DNA from: Trichoplax adhaerens
Lineage: Eukaryota > Placozoa > Uniplacotomia > Trichoplacea > Trichoplacidae
Length of the DNA: 64,000 nucleotides
Direction of reading: 5' to 3'
Assembly (NCBI RefSeq): GCF_000150275.1
Contig: NW_002060944.1
Location: forward strand, 7,392,735-7,456,734
The translations under genes and the position numbers were made by a program. Positions within the stretch are counted from its first letter, which is position 1. Each line of letters opens with the position of its first letter. The notes below the pieces were generated by a model. That model worked only from the letters and a program-made list of their open reading frames with translations. It was not told the DNA's origin and did no database searches. Below are positions 61,939 through 64,000 of this stretch, one piece after another.

Positions 61939-63932
61939 CTACCTTCCGTAATACTGCTTGAAGGTACTTTCATTGGATAAAATCGACATCGTAGCAAAAC
62001 AATGAATCAGCAAGCGTGGAAATTTAGATGTAAAATACTGTACAAAACTATCAGGTAGATCGCCAAGTTCTTCACGTAAAGGTATTGATAATTCGTAATA
62101 GTGATGTTTCTACATAATAAAGTTTAGAACTTAGTTAAGCATTATTTTTACGTTACGCCGTCTATCCGCAGTAAGTGAATAAATTTTTACTTCAAAGTCG
62201 AAGCAGTCTTTCTTTAATAAAATAAAACGCTAGCGCTACGGTATTACCTTGTTTCTTAAAGCTCGCAGAAGATCTTTAACGGAATCACCTTTGTAACTCC
62301 TGAATTTTCTAAGATCTATCATTATGATTTTTTTATGATCGATCATGAAATGGTATTAGTAGTCTGTAATGCTTAAAGTAGTTAAGTTAATATATCTTAT
62401 TCTATTGTAATATGTGATGATACAAACCTTCTTCAAGGACGTTGCCTATGTATTTCTTCCAGTCACCACGAGTGACTGTTATGCTCTTTGACTCTAATAG
62501 TTCTACTAACTTACTATTCGATGGTTCCTTCTCAATACGGTCACTAATATCCTATCATGATCGAAGTTTAAGTCAGTAATTGTTCGTATAAATCAAAAAC
62601 AGTCACATATACGGTAGTAGCAATGACTAACTGTTATTCAGAGTACTCGCGTACAAACGATATTTTTACTAACCAAAAAGAAGGATAACTGCTTGCCATT
62701 ACTCCAATACACAGGGTGTTGCATAGCAACTAATGCTGTTGGTCTTCAAAGAAATATTTGTCATTATTTTAGTTGAAATCCTACGATTGATAAGGTTATA
62801 GTACACAATGCTAACATTACCTTTGTTTTGGATTGGCAGTAATCATTTTTTTGATTAAATCTATTTCCGTATATGACCCTAAAGATAACATTTAAGAGGA
62901 ATAAACGATTTTGTCAATGAAATGAAAAACGACGCTAAAATTTAAATTATCAAAATATAGCATAATAAATGAGGGAGTTGTAAAGGTATATCTGATAATG
63001 CACCTTCAAGTTCGTCATCAAACTTTATAGAATAGCCCATCCTGATATTGGATTGTCGATATGCAGCTTGACCAAATGGATGCTTTCCTTTCGAAAATGT
63101 ATAATATATGACACAACCAGCAGAAAATATGTCTGCTGAAAAAGCCTATAAAAAGTACACGAAAAGGTAATCAGAATTTTTGTCAAAATTGGTGTGCTAA
63201 ATTGCTTTGTTTTGGTAGAATTTTGAACTATGATCTTTAAACGAAATAAAGCACCATACGAGTATGTCCATGAAAATGATGAAGTATACTCACATATTTA
63301 GCATCATCTTGGAATAATTCTGGAGCCATCCATCCTTCGGTACCAACTACCAAGCCAGTAGACTTACTGGCATAGTAACCATATGATCCTTGAAGTGTTA
63401 TTTGCTTACATAATCCAAAATCTGATAATATCACCTTTCCGCGTTTTGATGAATTTAGCATTTTTACTAATATATTCTGAGGTTTAACATCTCGATGGAC
63501 TAAATAACGTTATAGTAAAAAAATAAATTAAGAGTAATATATATTTAACGGTGATAATTGGTTTGCAAAAATGTACTTATTTCTAAGGAATGCAAGTGCG
63601 ACAATCCATCCAAGAATTGATATAACGCTTCAACTGGCTGAAGATTGTACTCGGAGAATCGATCCTCTTTGATACACTAATAATTGCAAAAGTTCTTGTT
63701 ATGTTGCAATATAAAAGACAAGGAAACACTAGTACCAGATGATAAATTTACCTCAGATAACGTTGTAGAACATAATTCCAAAGCAATATATTGAAATTGA
63801 TCATCGTTTTCCTGATAGTATAAGAAAGTTCTGTCACTCTCCGGCATTCATTTTAAGCAATATTTATTAACTTACCGTGCAATAATATCTAATAACATGA
63901 TCGTGTTGATCCGATTTCCTTAATAGCGCCAC
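61939..63932 (-). CDS. ERN1: IRE1 (ERN) kinase/endoribonuclease, C-terminal part (5' end outside window)
   Basis: Exons in phase: 63876-63932, 63752-63811, 63577-63676, 63294-63499, 63004-63145, 62821-62878, 62674-62743, 62428-62551, 62248-62315 and 61939-62109 (stop 61939-61941). They encode the kinase from [10 protein letters not shown] onward, with [11 protein letters not shown] and G-T-E-G-W-M-A-P-E. The KEN RNase domain follows, with [26 protein letters not shown] and [12 protein letters not shown]1 senses unfolded protein in the ER and splices XBP1 mRNA. The residues equivalent to human Y892, N906, K907 and H910 are kept, so the RNase should be active. The glycine loop, membrane and luminal parts lie beyond 64000. 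One IRE1 gene versus ERN1/ERN2 cannot be separated. Confidence 0.93.
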
Positions 63933-64000
63933 CTATATATTCAAAATCTCCACCTTTCAGATGTACCGTCAAATATAATACTATAATAATTTTTTATATA

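Overview
The window looks like nuclear DNA of an early-branching, intron-rich animal. It is AT-rich, nearly every gene is broken by short GT-AG introns, and the gene set is animal-type: an extracellular matrix/mucin receptor with EGF, NIDO, AMOP, VWD and SEA modules, an intraflagellar transport subunit, CCT5, RNPS1, ALYREF and IRE1. A placozoan or sponge-grade animal fits best. That is an inference from gene structure and base composition; I cannot prove the taxon.

Layout. (1) 1-16,989 (+): the 3' part of a giant type I membrane protein, 46 exons and about 2,920 residues in the window. It runs Ser/Thr-rich mucin-like exons (four are tandem copies of one ~600-bp exon+intron unit), 13 EGF repeats, NIDO, AMOP, VWD, a cadherin-like domain, about 10 EGF repeats, SEA, 3 EGF repeats, one transmembrane helix and a ~73-residue tail. 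The NIDO-AMOP-VWD-EGF-TM core matches vertebrate MUC4. (2) About 21.0-25.0 kb (+): a smaller mucin-EGF-TM gene of similar design. (3) 27.7-28.2 kb (-): an intronless Mis18-family protein. (4) 31.6-33.5 kb (+): a compact canopy/saposin-like ER protein ending in KDEL. (5) 35.1-38.3 kb (-): chaperonin subunit CCT5, complete, 10 exons. (6) 39.8-40.9 kb (+): RNPS1. (7) 42.4-44.2 kb (-): ALYREF, 6 exons. (8) 46.8-52.5 kb (-): IFT70/TTC30, 27 exons. (9) 57.5-60.0 kb (+): EEF2KMT (FAM86), first exon not found. (10) 61.9-64.0 kb (-): kinase and RNase end of IRE1, running off the window.

The housekeeping genes cover protein folding and quality control (CCT5, canopy-like, IRE1), mRNA packaging and export (RNPS1 and ALYREF, tail to tail), cilia (IFT70), centromere loading (Mis18) and eEF2 methylation. 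No operon is evident. Exon models were made by hand by matching GT-AG sites, intron phases and protein similarity; all junctions listed are in phase, but none was tested against transcripts.

Gene-free DNA is rich in unusual repeats. Most striking are arrays built from the self-complementary core CTGTACAG at 38.56-39.60 kb and 44.59-45.1 kb, lying upstream of the CCT5/RNPS1 and ALYREF starts. Diverged tandem repeats of about 114 bp (53.0-53.7 kb), 150 bp (30.5-30.9 kb) and 230 bp (55.6-56.3 kb) were also seen.
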